64,000 bases of DNA from an uncultured Faecalibacterium sp. (GTDB lineage: Bacteria > Bacillota > Clostridia > Oscillospirales > Ruminococcaceae): positions 7,119 through 71,118 of the forward strand of contig CAKSVD010000010.1 of NCBI GenBank assembly GCA_934503275.1. Reading direction: 5' to 3'. This document shows, piece after piece, positions 24,287 through 32,518 of the stretch (within the stretch, counting starts at the first letter, position 1; every line of letters begins with the position of its first letter). The position numbers and the translations under genes are program-made. Below the pieces are notes generated by a model. It saw only the letters and a list, made by a program, of their open reading frames with translations, had not been told where the DNA came from and made no database searches.

Positions 24287-25282
24287 ATGGAACTGAAAAA
24301 TCGCAGCTTTTTAAAGCTATTGGACTACACCCCTGCCGAGATCGGGCAGCTGCTGGAGTTGGCCGCAGACCTGAAGGCCAAAAAGAAGGCCGGTATCCGG
24401 CACGACCAGCTGCGGGGCAAAAACATTGCCCTGATCTTTGAAAAGACCTCCACCCGCACCCGCTGCAGCTTTGAGGTCGCCGCCCACGATCTGGGCATGG
24501 AAGTGACCTATCTGGACCCCTCCGGCAGCCAGATCGGCAAAAAGGAGTCCATCGCCGATACCGCCCGGGTGCTGGGACGGATGTTTGACGGCATCGAGTA
24601 TCGGGGCTACGGCCAGCAGATCGTGGAAGATCTGGCGCACTACGCCGGTGTGCCGGTGTGGAACGGCCTGACCAACGAGTTCCACCCCACCCAGATTCTG
24701 GCCGACTTCCTTACCATTCAGGAGCATTTTGGCCATTTGAAGGGCATCCACTTCGTTTACTTCGGCGATGCCCGCTACAACATGGGCAACAGCCTGATGG
24801 TGGGCTGCGCCAAGATGGGCTTACACTTTACTGCCTGCGCCCCCAAAAAGTACCAGCCCGACCCTGCGCTGGTGGAGCAGTGTCAGGCCATCGCCGCCCA
24901 GACCGGGGCTACCCTCTCCTTTGAGGAGGATCCCGTCAAGGCCGCAAAGGGCGCGGACGTACTGTACACCGATGTGTGGGTGTCCATGGGCGAGCCGGTC
25001 GAGGTATGGGCAGAGCGCATCCATGATCTGGCTCCCTACCAGATCAATCAGGATCTGATGAATATTGCAGGCCCTGATGCAGTATTTATGCACTGCCTGC
25101 CCGCCTACCACGACCACAAGACCACCGTGGGCAAGGAGATGGGTGAACGCTTTGGCCGCGACGCCATGGAGGTGACCGACGAGGTATTCGAAGGCCCGCA
25201 GAGCATCGTGTTCGACGAGGCCGAGAACCGGATGCACACCATCAAGGCGGTCATGGCAGCCACCTTGGGGTACAAGGAATAA
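24287..25282 (+). CDS. argF: Ornithine carbamoyltransferase
   Basis: The 331-residue enzyme makes citrulline from ornithine and carbamoyl phosphate. The carbamoyl-phosphate motif STRTR lies in [14 protein letters not shown] near 52-65, and the ornithine-loop motif HCLPAYHD near 271-278 carries the catalytic Cys. Length and motifs fit anabolic ArgF/ArgI; a catabolic role is less likely given the ARG box and the absence of arcA or arcC nearby. Single-gene unit with its own terminator. Confidence 0.94.
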   Translation: MELKNRSFLKLLDYTPAEIGQLLELAADLKAKKKAGIRHDQLRGKNIALIFEKTSTRTRCSFEVAAHDLGMEVTYLDPSGSQIGKKESIADTARVLGRMFDGIEYRGYGQQIVEDLAHYAGVPVWNGLTNEFHPTQILADFLTIQEHFGHLKGIHFVYFGDARYNMGNSLMVGCAKMGLHFTACAPKKYQPDPALVEQCQAIAAQTGATLSFEEDPVKAAKGADVLYTDVWVSMGEPVEVWAERIHDLAPYQINQDLMNIAGPDAVFMHCLPAYHDHKTTVGKEMGERFGRDAMEVTDEVFEGPQSIVFDEAENRMHTIKAVMAATLGYKE

Positions 25283-25288
25283 AGAGAT

Positions 25289-25326
25289 AAGCCCGGAAGG
25301 CTCGCAGACCTTCCGGGCTTATTCTA
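25289..25326. terminator. Terminator between argF and bioY
   Basis: A perfect 12-bp stem AAGCCCGGAAGG (25289-25300) / CCTTCCGGGCTT (25309-25320), between convergent genes. Confidence 0.88.
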
Positions 25327-25351
25327 TCTAATAATATTTTCCGCTCAGCGA

Positions 25352-25921
25352 TCATTCCGAAACTGCATTCTGCAGCTTCAGTACACCTGCCTGCGTCAGG
25401 CGCTTACGCAGCAGTGCACCCACGATGCAGGACACCACGATCTTGCCCAAGTCCAGCGCAATAAAGGGGTAGACGCAGACGGTCAGCGCGTAGCCTAACT
25501 CGCACTGCATCTGGAACACGAACCATGCCGTGCCCAGCACATAGCAGGCGGCATCGCCCAGCACCAGACCCACCGCAGAGATCACCGGGTTGCCCTTGCT
25601 CTTTTCAATGAACATCCCGCCAATGAAGGCCAGCAGCAGATAGCCCACCAGATAACCGCCGGTAGGGCCTGCCAGCTTGGCAAGACCGGCGCCGTAGCCG
25701 GAGAACACCGGAATGCCGATGGCGCCCAGTGCCAGATAGATGACCACGCTCAGGGTGCCGAACTTCGGCCCCAGCAGCCATGCGGTCAGGCAGATGACAA
25801 AGTTTGCCAGCGAGATGGGCACGGCTCCGATGGGCACGGTCAGCGGGCCCAGCACGCACAGCACGGCAGCCATCACAGCGGTAACGGCCATCTGGTAGGT
25901 GGTCAGTTTTTTGTCTTTCAT
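25352..25921 (-). CDS. bioY: Biotin transporter substrate-binding component BioY
   Basis: A 189-residue membrane protein with about six hydrophobic segments, the S component of an ECF-type biotin importer. Family features are VPISLANFVICLTAWLLGPK near 34-53 and the GPTGGYLVGY motif near 85-94. It needs the shared EcfAAT module, which is not in this window. The start at 25921 (MKDKKLTTYQ) has GAGGGG upstream and lies about 42 bases after a predicted transcript start, whereas the longest reading frame begins upstream of the promoter. Confidence 0.92.
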   Translation of the reverse strand: MKDKKLTTYQMAVTAVMAAVLCVLGPLTVPIGAVPISLANFVICLTAWLLGPKFGTLSVVIYLALGAIGIPVFSGYGAGLAKLAGPTGGYLVGYLLLAFIGGMFIEKSKGNPVISAVGLVLGDAACYVLGTAWFVFQMQCELGYALTVCVYPFIALDLGKIVVSCIVGALLRKRLTQAGVLKLQNAVSE

Positions 25922-25969
25922 AGTCAATTTTCCCCTCTGTTTTTTCGTTTTGCAAGGCATCTGTGCCCG

Positions 25970-26042
25970 AGTATACCGCACCGGTGCACCGCAGGTCAAC
26001 GGAAAAGTTTGCAAGGGGTTTACAATCAGAATTTTGATTGTA
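25970..26042 (-). promoter_or_regulatory. bioY promoter and upstream inverted repeat
   Basis: Minus strand TTGACC (25994-25999), 18-base spacer, TATACT (25970-25975). Upstream of the -35, TACAATCA (26021-26028) and TGATTGTA (26035-26042) form an inverted repeat with a six-base spacer that could be a regulator site. It does not match a BirA box well. Confidence 0.55.
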
Positions 26043-26064
26043 TTACTGTGGAAAGTATGTTAAA

Positions 26065-26161
26065 ATAAAAATGACCGCCCACAGTCTCACAAACACTGAG
26101 CGGTCATTCTTATTGACTACTTAGCCGAAGGAAACTGACCCTTGCAGCCAGCACCCTTTCT
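26065..26161 (-). ncRNA. Orphan antitoxin-like small RNA
   Basis: Minus strand TTGACA (26190-26195), 16-base spacer and TATACT (26168-26173), then an RNA of about 97 bases ending at the hairpin AATGACCGC/GCGGTCATT (26070-26078, 26100-26108) and TTTTTATTTT. Promoter, 5' end (AATAGAAAGRGYGCTG) and terminator match the RNA at 23540-23640. No toxin ORF lies on the opposite strand between here and bioY. Its TTTCCTTCGGC could pair with the toxin ribosome-binding region at 23405-23415. Confidence 0.55.
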
Positions 26162-26214
26162 ATTTGCAGTATAGCCTATTTGTACGAAATGTCAAGAAAA
26201 ATACGGAGGTTCCC

Positions 26215-26787
26215 ATGGGTGGAGGTCATGTATCGCGGCCGGATTTCGGGATGCCGCAGCCGGATGCGGCGTACCCACTGACCGAGTTCTATCTGCTGGC
26301 GCAGCAGGCGCTGGAGAAAAGCGGCAGTTTTATGCTGCCCGCCCTCTACGCAGGGCTGCACGCCCCCGCCCGGCGCATCTACCGGGAGGAAGCTGCCGGG
26401 TATCTGCAGCTTGCGGCAGTTCCGGCAGAGGGCTTGACCCGGCTGCTCTCCCCTGCCCGGATGCAGCTTTTATATAGCAGTCTACAGGTGCAGCAGGACG
26501 GCACCCCCGCCGCCCTGCTGCTGACCGAGGAGTGCACCCGCCTGACCGTGGCGGTGCAGCTGCTGCCGCCCTTTGTGTGGGAGGACCCGCTGCCGCCGCT
26601 GCCGGATGTTCCGGCGGCGCTTACCCTGCAATTGACCATGCAGGACGTGATGGCCATCGACACTGCCCCCGCCGCACTGGCGCACAAGCTGGTGCACAGC
26701 ACCGACGGCAAATGCTGGCTGCATCACCCCAAAGCCGAGACCTTTCTCTCCGAGCGGCTGGCGCTGCTGCAAAGGGTTTATAAATAA
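26215..26787 (+). CDS. Hypothetical protein
   Basis: A 190-residue soluble protein, Leu/Ala/Pro rich, starting MGGGHVSRPDFGMPQPDAAY. The ATG at 26215 has CGGAGG five bases upstream. No membrane segment, signal peptide or familiar catalytic motif is visible. The middle is rich in short alternating hydrophobic strands (AALLLTEECTRLTVAVQLLP), and the end is charged. I do not recognise the family. It is divergent from the orphan antitoxin-like RNA and followed by the sigma factor operon. Confidence 0.6.
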   Translation: MGGGHVSRPDFGMPQPDAAYPLTEFYLLAQQALEKSGSFMLPALYAGLHAPARRIYREEAAGYLQLAAVPAEGLTRLLSPARMQLLYSSLQVQQDGTPAALLLTEECTRLTVAVQLLPPFVWEDPLPPLPDVPAALTLQLTMQDVMAIDTAPAALAHKLVHSTDGKCWLHHPKAETFLSERLALLQRVYK

Positions 26788-27047
26788 GTAGGAGCACCCT
26801 CCCCTCTTTTCCTTTTTGCGATTCCGTGGTATACTGACCGGTAAACCGGCAGGATATCCAACCTCTGTCTGAGAACGTGGACGTGCCTTGCGGTCCGGTG
26901 CGTCCGGCACACAAAAAATGGAAGGATCCGGGTTTTGTTCTGCAATAATCGGGGATGCTGAGCCGTATATTGAGTGAACGTCCCCGTGAGAACCACAAAC
27001 ATTCCATCGAGAAGCCCGCTTCCGGGCATCCAAGGAGAGTTTATACA
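26788..27047 (+). other. Long leader of the sigma factor operon
   Basis: No gene seen. A TATACT preceded by TGG (26831-26836) may be an extended -10 box. The region folds into several hairpins, the last GCCCG-CTTC-CGGGC directly before the AAGGAGA ribosome-binding site of the sigma factor, which may limit its translation. Confidence 0.35.
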
Positions 27048-27542
27048 ATGGGACAGCTGACCAGAAACGAAGTATTTACCTTGGCGGTGCAGCGTTACAG
27101 CGACACCGTCTACCGCACTGCAGTGCATAATTGCCGCTGCACAGCCGATGCCGAGGATGTGGTGCAGGATGTGTTTGAAAAACTGCTGCACTACAACGGC
27201 ATCTTTGAGAGTGAGGAGCATCTCAAGGCATGGCTGCTGCGGGTGGCCATCAACCGCTGCCGGGACCTGACCCGCGCCGCCCACCAAAAGGACACCGAAC
27301 TGGACGAAAACCTGCCCGCCCCCGATGTTCTGGAAGAGGACGGCAGCGTGTTGGATGCCATCCGCACCCTGCCGGAAAACTACCGCAATGCCATCTATCT
27401 GCATTACTACGAGGGCTACACTGCGGCAGAGATCGGGCGGATGATGGCGGTGCCCACAAACACGGTACTAAGCTGGCTGCGGCGCGCACGGGCACAGTTA
27501 CATACGATGCTGAAGGAGGAGATCGAAGATGAGGTGGTATGA
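27048..27542 (+). CDS. ECF-type RNA polymerase sigma factor
   Basis: A 164-residue sigma-70 family protein with region 2 (YSDTVYRTAVHNCRCTADAE, then DVVQDVFEKLL, near 16-47) and region 4 (LPENYRNAIYLHYYEGYTAA, then EIGRMM, near 107-132) and no region 3, the plan of extracytoplasmic-function sigma factors. The start at 27048 has AAGGAGA upstream; a longer frame lacks one. It overlaps the next gene by 14 bases, so the downstream membrane protein is likely its regulator or main co-expressed partner. Confidence 0.9.
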   Translation: MGQLTRNEVFTLAVQRYSDTVYRTAVHNCRCTADAEDVVQDVFEKLLHYNGIFESEEHLKAWLLRVAINRCRDLTRAAHQKDTELDENLPAPDVLEEDGSVLDAIRTLPENYRNAIYLHYYEGYTAAEIGRMMAVPTNTVLSWLRRARAQLHTMLKEEIEDEVV

Positions 27543-28692
27543 ATACAAGATGGAGGTCGATGACCTTGCTGCCCCGGACGATCTGAAGGCAAAGCTGCTG
27601 GCCATGACCGACACCCTGACTGCGGAGGAAAAGGCCGAGCCCATGATGGCCGCCTCTGCCCCGCAGACCGCTGCACCCGCAGCACCCCTGAACACTGAAA
27701 CCAAGAAGAAAAAGCCCATCCGCTTCCCGGTAAAGCAGCTGGGCACGCTGGCCGCCTGTCTGGCCGTGTGCGTGCTGGGCTACAGCACCCTGCATTTGGG
27801 CATCGGGATGGGCAGCGCCAAAAGCAGCGCACCCGCCCTGTACGCAGCCGAAGGCGCTGCCAACAGTTCCGCTGCCTCTGTGGCAGCGGGCGGGTTTGAT
27901 CTCCAGCACGCCGCGCTGGACAGCGCCCCCGAGGCGGTGAATTACAGTCTGGAGGCAGACGACCGCTCTCTGGAAACGGAGTATAGCGGCACCGGCAGCA
28001 CCGAGGCTGCTGCCCCTGCGGTGGACAGTGCCAAGATCATCTACACTGCCAACCTGACGCTGGAAAGCAAGGACTACGAGACCGCCCGCAGTGCGCTGGA
28101 CAGCGCCCTTGCCGAGGCGGGCGGCTATCTGGAATCCAGCAGCGAGTACACACGCACCGGTTCCAGCCGCTCCGTCAGCCTGACCTTCCGGGTGCCGCAG
28201 GCCAACTACCAGAGTTTTCTGGATGCTGTTGCCGCTGCCGGTAATGTGACCTACCGCAGTCAGCAGGCCGATGACGTGACCGCCCAGTATATGGATGTAT
28301 CCGCGCGGCTTTCTAACCTGCAGGCACAGCGCACCCGCTTACAACAGCTGCAGGCAAAGGCTGAAAATCTTTCCGACCTGTTGCAGATCGAGGACTCTCT
28401 CACCGAGGTGCAGTCCCAGATTGAAAGCTGGCAGAGCCAGCTGGACTGGTACAGTGATCAGGTGCAGCAGTGCACCGTGTATATTGACCTGAACGAGGTG
28501 CAGACCTATACCCCTGCGGACGAGGGCTTCTTCTCCCGCATCGGCACCGCCTTTACCTCCGGCTGGGGCAACTTTGTAAACGGCTTGCAGCAGCTGGTGG
28601 TAGCACTGGCCTCCGTCTGGCCGCTGGCAGTGCTGGCGTGCGCCGCCGTTGCCCTTGCGCTTGCATGGCGCAAAAAGCACCCGAAGAAGTGA
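27529..28692 (+). CDS. DUF4349 domain membrane protein, partner of the ECF sigma factor
   Basis: A 387-residue protein with a cytoplasmic N-terminal 70 residues, one membrane segment near 75-95 (LGTLAACLAVCVLGYS), an extracellular part, and a second hydrophobic segment near 360-380 followed by Lys/Arg. The extracellular core (AKIIYTANLTLESKDYETA near 168-186, a coiled region RLSNLQAQRTRLQQLQAKAE near 260-279, then SDLLQIEDSLTEVQSQIESW) matches DUF4349. The N-terminal part may bind the sigma factor, as zinc-free anti-sigma domains do, but this is inferred from the overlap with the sigma gene. Confidence 0.78.
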   Translation: MRWYEYKMEVDDLAAPDDLKAKLLAMTDTLTAEEKAEPMMAASAPQTAAPAAPLNTETKKKKPIRFPVKQLGTLAACLAVCVLGYSTLHLGIGMGSAKSSAPALYAAEGAANSSAASVAAGGFDLQHAALDSAPEAVNYSLEADDRSLETEYSGTGSTEAAAPAVDSAKIIYTANLTLESKDYETARSALDSALAEAGGYLESSSEYTRTGSSRSVSLTFRVPQANYQSFLDAVAAAGNVTYRSQQADDVTAQYMDVSARLSNLQAQRTRLQQLQAKAENLSDLLQIEDSLTEVQSQIESWQSQLDWYSDQVQQCTVYIDLNEVQTYTPADEGFFSRIGTAFTSGWGNFVNGLQQLVVALASVWPLAVLACAAVALALAWRKKHPKK

Positions 28693-28719
28693 CCCCCATA
28701 TAAATCAATTTTCCGCATA

Positions 28720-28751
28720 AAGGCTTCCCCCGGCTGGGGGAAGCCTTTTGT
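28720..28751 (+). terminator. Terminator of the sigma/DUF4349 operon
   Basis: AAGGCTTCCCCC (28720-28731) / GGGGGAAGCCTT (28736-28747), tetraloop GGCT, then TTG. Confidence 0.85.
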
Positions 28752-28766
28752 TCATCCCCGCTGAAC

Positions 28767-28800
28767 AAAAAAACAGATTGAATTCTAAGAATTCAATCTG
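28767..28800 (-). terminator. Terminator of tRNA-fMet
   Basis: CAGATTGAATTC (28774-28785) / GAATTCAATCTG (28789-28800) with a three-base loop and TTTTTTT on the minus strand. Confidence 0.88.
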
Positions 28801-28805
28801 CTTGG

Positions 28806-28882
<77 letters not shown>

Positions 28883-28927
28883 ATATTTACTTTTTGCTTT
28901 TCAGCGGTTCTCGCTGACTGCTCAAGT

Positions 28928-28956
28928 ATAATACCACAGGCAGGGCAGAATGTCAA
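28928..28956 (-). promoter_or_regulatory. Promoter of tRNA-fMet
   Basis: Minus strand TTGACA (28951-28956), 17-base spacer, TATTAT (28928-28933). The 5' leader folds as TCAGCG/CGCTGA. Confidence 0.85.
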
Positions 28957-28997
28957 CCCTTTTGGAAAAAAATTTTAGCATCCTCTTGCCGCGGCTT

Positions 28998-29888
28998 TTA
29001 ATGCGTCATTGTCCGGTGCTGTGCGCGGTATTCGGCGGGGGTGATGCCGTACAGGCGGCGGAAGGTCTTGAGGAAGCTGCTGTAATCCGGAAAGCCGCTC
29101 TCGGTGCAGGCGTTTAGAACGGATACCCCCTCCTCCAGCGCCTTGCGGCAGTGCTGCATCCGCAGATAGGTCAGGTAGTTGTGGATGCTCTCCATGGTGC
29201 ACTCCTTAAACGCGCGGGAAAGGTGCTCCCGGCTGGCGTAAAGTTCCTGCGCCAGCTGCACGGTGGTAAGGGTCGAGTCCTGATAATGCGCCTGCAGATA
29301 GGCCACCGCGCGCGCGACCAGTACACTGGTGCTGCTGGGGGCAGCGGTCTGTCCGCTGCCGGTGGCCTGCGTGATGAGCAGCATCATCTCAGCGGCCTGC
29401 GCCTCAAAAACGTTGTCCCGGATGGAGCCCGGCAGCTCCAGACTTTGCGCCATGCGGATGAAAAGCCCCTTGAAGTCCCACTTGCGGCAGGCCTCGCTGT
29501 CCAGCACGGTGAGCTGCTGCAGCCAGCCTGTGTTTTTCAGGTTCACGCGACGGCGGGTGGCCTGCCAGAGGGCATCGTCGATCTGAACGACCAGACGATC
29601 CGACTGGGCATCGTTGATATTGCAGTTGCCGGAGTGGTAGACCTGAGAGGGAAAGTAGATCAACTCCCCCACATGGACCAGATACACGCTGCCGTCCACC
29701 GAGTAGCGCACCGTGCTGCCGCCGATGGGGAGCACCAACTCGTGATACGGGTGGGAGTGCACCACAGACTGCTTGTTTTCCCGGTTCGTGTACCATGCGA
29801 CCAGAAGCCGGGTGTTGCTCAGCCCCATCCGCGCCTGCGCTTCCGTAAGGACATTATCTATATAATGTGTGACCCGTTCCATGCCCAT
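28998..29888 (-). CDS. AraC family regulator of the TRAP/GH31 locus
   Basis: A 296-residue regulator with an N-terminal cupin-like sugar-sensing domain (VVHSHPYHELVLPIGG near 42-57, then LIYFPSQVYHSG) and two C-terminal helix-turn-helix motifs ending SGFPDYSSFLKTFRRLYGIT, then PAEYR, the AraC signature. AGGAG lies five bases before the ATG at 29888. It is transcribed away from the esterase-TRAP-GH31 genes, with 279 bases between, so it most likely activates that locus in response to a sugar or glycoside. Confidence 0.9.
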   Translation of the reverse strand: MGMERVTHYIDNVLTEAQARMGLSNTRLLVAWYTNRENKQSVVHSHPYHELVLPIGGSTVRYSVDGSVYLVHVGELIYFPSQVYHSGNCNINDAQSDRLVVQIDDALWQATRRRVNLKNTGWLQQLTVLDSEACRKWDFKGLFIRMAQSLELPGSIRDNVFEAQAAEMMLLITQATGSGQTAAPSSTSVLVARAVAYLQAHYQDSTLTTVQLAQELYASREHLSRAFKECTMESIHNYLTYLRMQHCRKALEEGVSVLNACTESGFPDYSSFLKTFRRLYGITPAEYRAQHRTMTH

Positions 29889-29948
29889 AGCCGCTCCTGC
29901 TCCTTGTTAAAAAAATAAGAATCATTCTTTTACGTCCTTTTTTGCCCT

Positions 29949-29977
29949 AGTATATCAGTACATATCACATTTTGCAA
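29949..29977 (-). promoter_or_regulatory. Promoter of the second AraC-type gene
   Basis: Minus strand TTGCAA (29972-29977), 17-base spacer, TATACT (29949-29954). A palindrome AAGAATCATTCTT lies in the leader near 29917-29929. On the other side (30030-30167) TTGACA occurs but no -10 box fits it, as expected for an activator-dependent promoter. ACGAGAT and ATCTCGT repeats flank that stretch. Confidence 0.6.
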
Positions 29978-30167
29978 CATTTAAATCACAAAATCTGCGG
30001 AAAAGCAGTGGGATTTTTAGTATTATAAGGGTGCAAGGAGACGAGATTGACCAAATACACAAAAATAACGTAACATTTTTGTGCTTATTGACAAATGCGT
30101 TGGTTGCATTTCGTGACGGTTCCATCTCGTATTTTCCATCCAGATCAGATTGATGATGAGGTGCACG

Positions 30168-30980
30168 ATGAAAAAGATCATTTCCGTTACGCAAGAGCAT
30201 CCCATGGTAGCGCTTGCATCGGATATTACCTATATGCAGAAGTCGTTCTGGTGCGGCTGCTCCGCTTACCCGCTCAAACTCAGCTTCATGCGGGCGCGGC
30301 ATCGATACGCATTTGATCCGGAACATGAGAACTACCCCTGCATTGTTTTCGTCTGCGGCGGTGCGTGGGAAAAGGTGGATCGCAATGTCTGGATGCCTAA
30401 TCTGGCGTACTACTGCCAGAAGGGTTATGCGGTGGCCAGCGTGGATTACAGTTGCCTGCCGGTAACGGTGCACCCGGAACAGGTTACCGAGATCAAAACA
30501 GCCATTCGCTTCCTGCGGGCGCACGCGGCCGAATTCCGTATCGACCCGGAACGGATCGCCATCATGGGCGAAAGCGCCGGAGCCTATCTGGCGGCGTTGA
30601 CCGGCCTGACCGGCGACGAGAAAGAATATCGGAATGAGTATTATCCGGAGCAGTCGGATGCTGTGCGCGCTGTGTGCACCTGGTATGCGCCGACGGATAT
30701 CCACCGCATGAATACCGACATGGTGCATATGCAGATTGGGGATTTCCCGGTGCTTCCCTCGCTGGTAAAGCAGAGCGCACCGCCATTTCTGATGCTGCAC
30801 GGTGCAGCTGACAGCACGGTGCCTTCTCAGCAGTCCGAAATGCTGTACGAAGCACTCCAGAACGCAAAGGTGGAAAGCGATCTGATTCTACTGGAGGGTG
30901 CGGAGCATGCAGACTATATGTTCCAGCAGCCTTCTGTTAAAGAACTGATCTGTGACTTTATGGATCGGCATTTGAAATAA
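30168..30980 (+). CDS. Alpha/beta hydrolase (esterase/lipase-like)
   Basis: A 270-residue alpha/beta-hydrolase. The nucleophile elbow GESAG lies near 129-133 (MGESAGAYLAAL), the acid in HGAADSTVP near 217-225 and the likely catalytic His in GAEHADYM near 243-250. CIVFVCGGAWEK near 58-69 is the oxyanion-hole region. No signal peptide is visible, so it acts in the cytoplasm. The fold is shared by carbohydrate esterases; next to a TRAP transporter and GH31 enzymes a role in removing acyl groups from an imported glycoside is likely, but the substrate is unknown. GAGGTG precedes the ATG. Confidence 0.82.
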   Translation: MKKIISVTQEHPMVALASDITYMQKSFWCGCSAYPLKLSFMRARHRYAFDPEHENYPCIVFVCGGAWEKVDRNVWMPNLAYYCQKGYAVASVDYSCLPVTVHPEQVTEIKTAIRFLRAHAAEFRIDPERIAIMGESAGAYLAALTGLTGDEKEYRNEYYPEQSDAVRAVCTWYAPTDIHRMNTDMVHMQIGDFPVLPSLVKQSAPPFLMLHGAADSTVPSQQSEMLYEALQNAKVESDLILLEGAEHADYMFQQPSVKELICDFMDRHLK

Positions 30981-30992
30981 GGGAGAAACCGG

Positions 30993-31571
30993 ATGCAAAG
31001 CTCGAAAAACCATTTTGAGGCCGCGGTTCTGTTCGACCGAGCCACGATCCTGCGGATGTTCCGGACAGAATACTATGCTTTTGAGCGTTTGCAGCTGCTC
31101 ACGCGCCTGCTGATCGCAGCCATTCTGCTGTTTATGGGACTGTTCGGCGGGCTGCCGCAGATTGCCGCAATCCCATGCCTTGCAGTCGGTGCATGGCTGA
31201 TCGTCAGTCTGGATTTTCCGAGCAAAGTCCGTGCGGAGAGAGTATTGCAGCAACAGGGAGAGCAACCGTCCAAAGTGCGGTATCGCTTCAACGATACCGG
31301 CATCTATGTGGAAAACGGTGCCCACCTGAAATACGAGCAGGTCGGGCGGCTGATTGAAGATGACGAATATTTTTATATCTTTCAGGACCGGCAGTTTGCC
31401 GTCATGGTACCCAAAACGGCGCTGCTGCCAGACAGCCCGGAACGCTTCCGTAAATACATCGCCCGGCAATGCGGGATGGAGTGGAAACGCGGCGGTTCTT
31501 TTTTGATGGTGGATCGGAAGGACTTTGTTCAGATGCTACAGGACAAGACTTCCCGCTGGTTCGGACGTTGA
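30993..31571 (+). CDS. YcxB-like membrane protein
   Basis: A 192-residue protein with two adjacent membrane helices (LLTRLLIAAILLFMGLFGGL near 34-53, then AIPCLAVGAWLIVSL) and a C-terminal soluble domain with FNDTGIYVENG, DEYFYIF and FAVMVPKTAL, which fits the YcxB-like C-terminal family. Function is unknown. It lies 12 bases after the hydrolase gene and 58 before the next esterase and so belongs to the same operon; it has no obvious sugar-related role. Confidence 0.65.
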   Translation: MQSSKNHFEAAVLFDRATILRMFRTEYYAFERLQLLTRLLIAAILLFMGLFGGLPQIAAIPCLAVGAWLIVSLDFPSKVRAERVLQQQGEQPSKVRYRFNDTGIYVENGAHLKYEQVGRLIEDDEYFYIFQDRQFAVMVPKTALLPDSPERFRKYIARQCGMEWKRGGSFLMVDRKDFVQMLQDKTSRWFGR

Positions 31572-31629
31572 ATGGATGGAATTGCGCCAACAGGCGCTGT
31601 CAGACATAAGAAAAAAGGGGGATACCAAT

Positions 31630-32430
31630 ATGTTTTTAACCTGTCACTATTTCAGCAAGGTGCTGATGCACAACACCGAGATCAATGTTGTGATTCCTAC
31701 CCCGGAGGGTAATGAACAGATCACCGAGGCAGGCCCTACGCAGCGGTACGATTACGAGAATGGTCTGCCGGTGGTTTATCTGCTGCATGGCGCTTACGGC
31801 GACAACAGCAGTTGGGTCCGTTTCAGCAATATTGAACGGTATGCACAGGCCCACAACATTGTAGCAGTCATGGCATCGGTGGAAAACAGCCTGTATCAGG
31901 ATATGGTCCATGGCAACAAGTATTTCACATTTATCAGCGAGGAGCTGCCCAGCTTCATCACAACACTGTTCCCTGTGAGCAAGAAGCGGGAAGACACCTA
32001 TATCTGCGGTTTCTCCATGGGCGGTTACGGCGCATGGTTCATCGGTCTGTCCTGCCCCGAGAAGTATAGCAAGATCGCAGGTATGTCTTCTGCCATGGAT
32101 GTCGCCGGGCTGGCGGACGAAGTGCAGAAGGGCAACATCGAAGCACCGTTCCCCTTCCACGACATCTTTGAGGACCCGGCTCATCTGGCTGGCAGCGACA
32201 GGGATATCTTTGAGCTGTACCGCCGCGATGCAGAAAAGGGCTGTGTGCCAGAACTGTATCAGGCCTGCGGTACCAAGGATTTTCTGTATCAGATGAATGA
32301 AGATGCCAACCGGCGTTTGACAGAGATGGGTGCAAAGATCACCTATTCGGTCACACCGGATGCCATGCATAATTGGGATTACTGGGACAGCGAGCTGCCC
32401 AAGATTCTGGACTGGATGATGCAGAAATAA
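31630..32430 (+). CDS. Esterase of the esterase-D/feruloyl-esterase fold family
   Basis: A 266-residue alpha/beta-hydrolase. VVYLLHGAYGDNSSWV near 50-65 is the oxyanion-hole loop, CGFSMGGYGAWFIGL near 121-135 holds the nucleophile elbow GFSMGG, and DAMHNWDYWDSELP near 243-256 carries the catalytic His. This arrangement matches the putative esterase family that includes S-formylglutathione hydrolase, tributyrin esterase and feruloyl esterases. No signal peptide is seen. GGGGG lies eight bases before the ATG at 31630. A likely role is deacylation of the glycoside handled by the locus. Confidence 0.8.
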   Translation: MFLTCHYFSKVLMHNTEINVVIPTPEGNEQITEAGPTQRYDYENGLPVVYLLHGAYGDNSSWVRFSNIERYAQAHNIVAVMASVENSLYQDMVHGNKYFTFISEELPSFITTLFPVSKKREDTYICGFSMGGYGAWFIGLSCPEKYSKIAGMSSAMDVAGLADEVQKGNIEAPFPFHDIFEDPAHLAGSDRDIFELYRRDAEKGCVPELYQACGTKDFLYQMNEDANRRLTEMGAKITYSVTPDAMHNWDYWDSELPKILDWMMQK

Positions 32431-32518
32431 TCATTTCTGGAATGTTGCGCCGGAAGCGTACCGGCGAGCAGATAGAGAATACAGAAGAAGAAAAATATTT
32501 TTCAGGAGGAAACCAAGT

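Noticed and set aside
26021-26042. BirA operator upstream of bioY
   Set aside because: The inverted repeat TACAATCA/TGATTGTA does not match the usual biotin operator halves and spacing, so it is only noted as a possible site.
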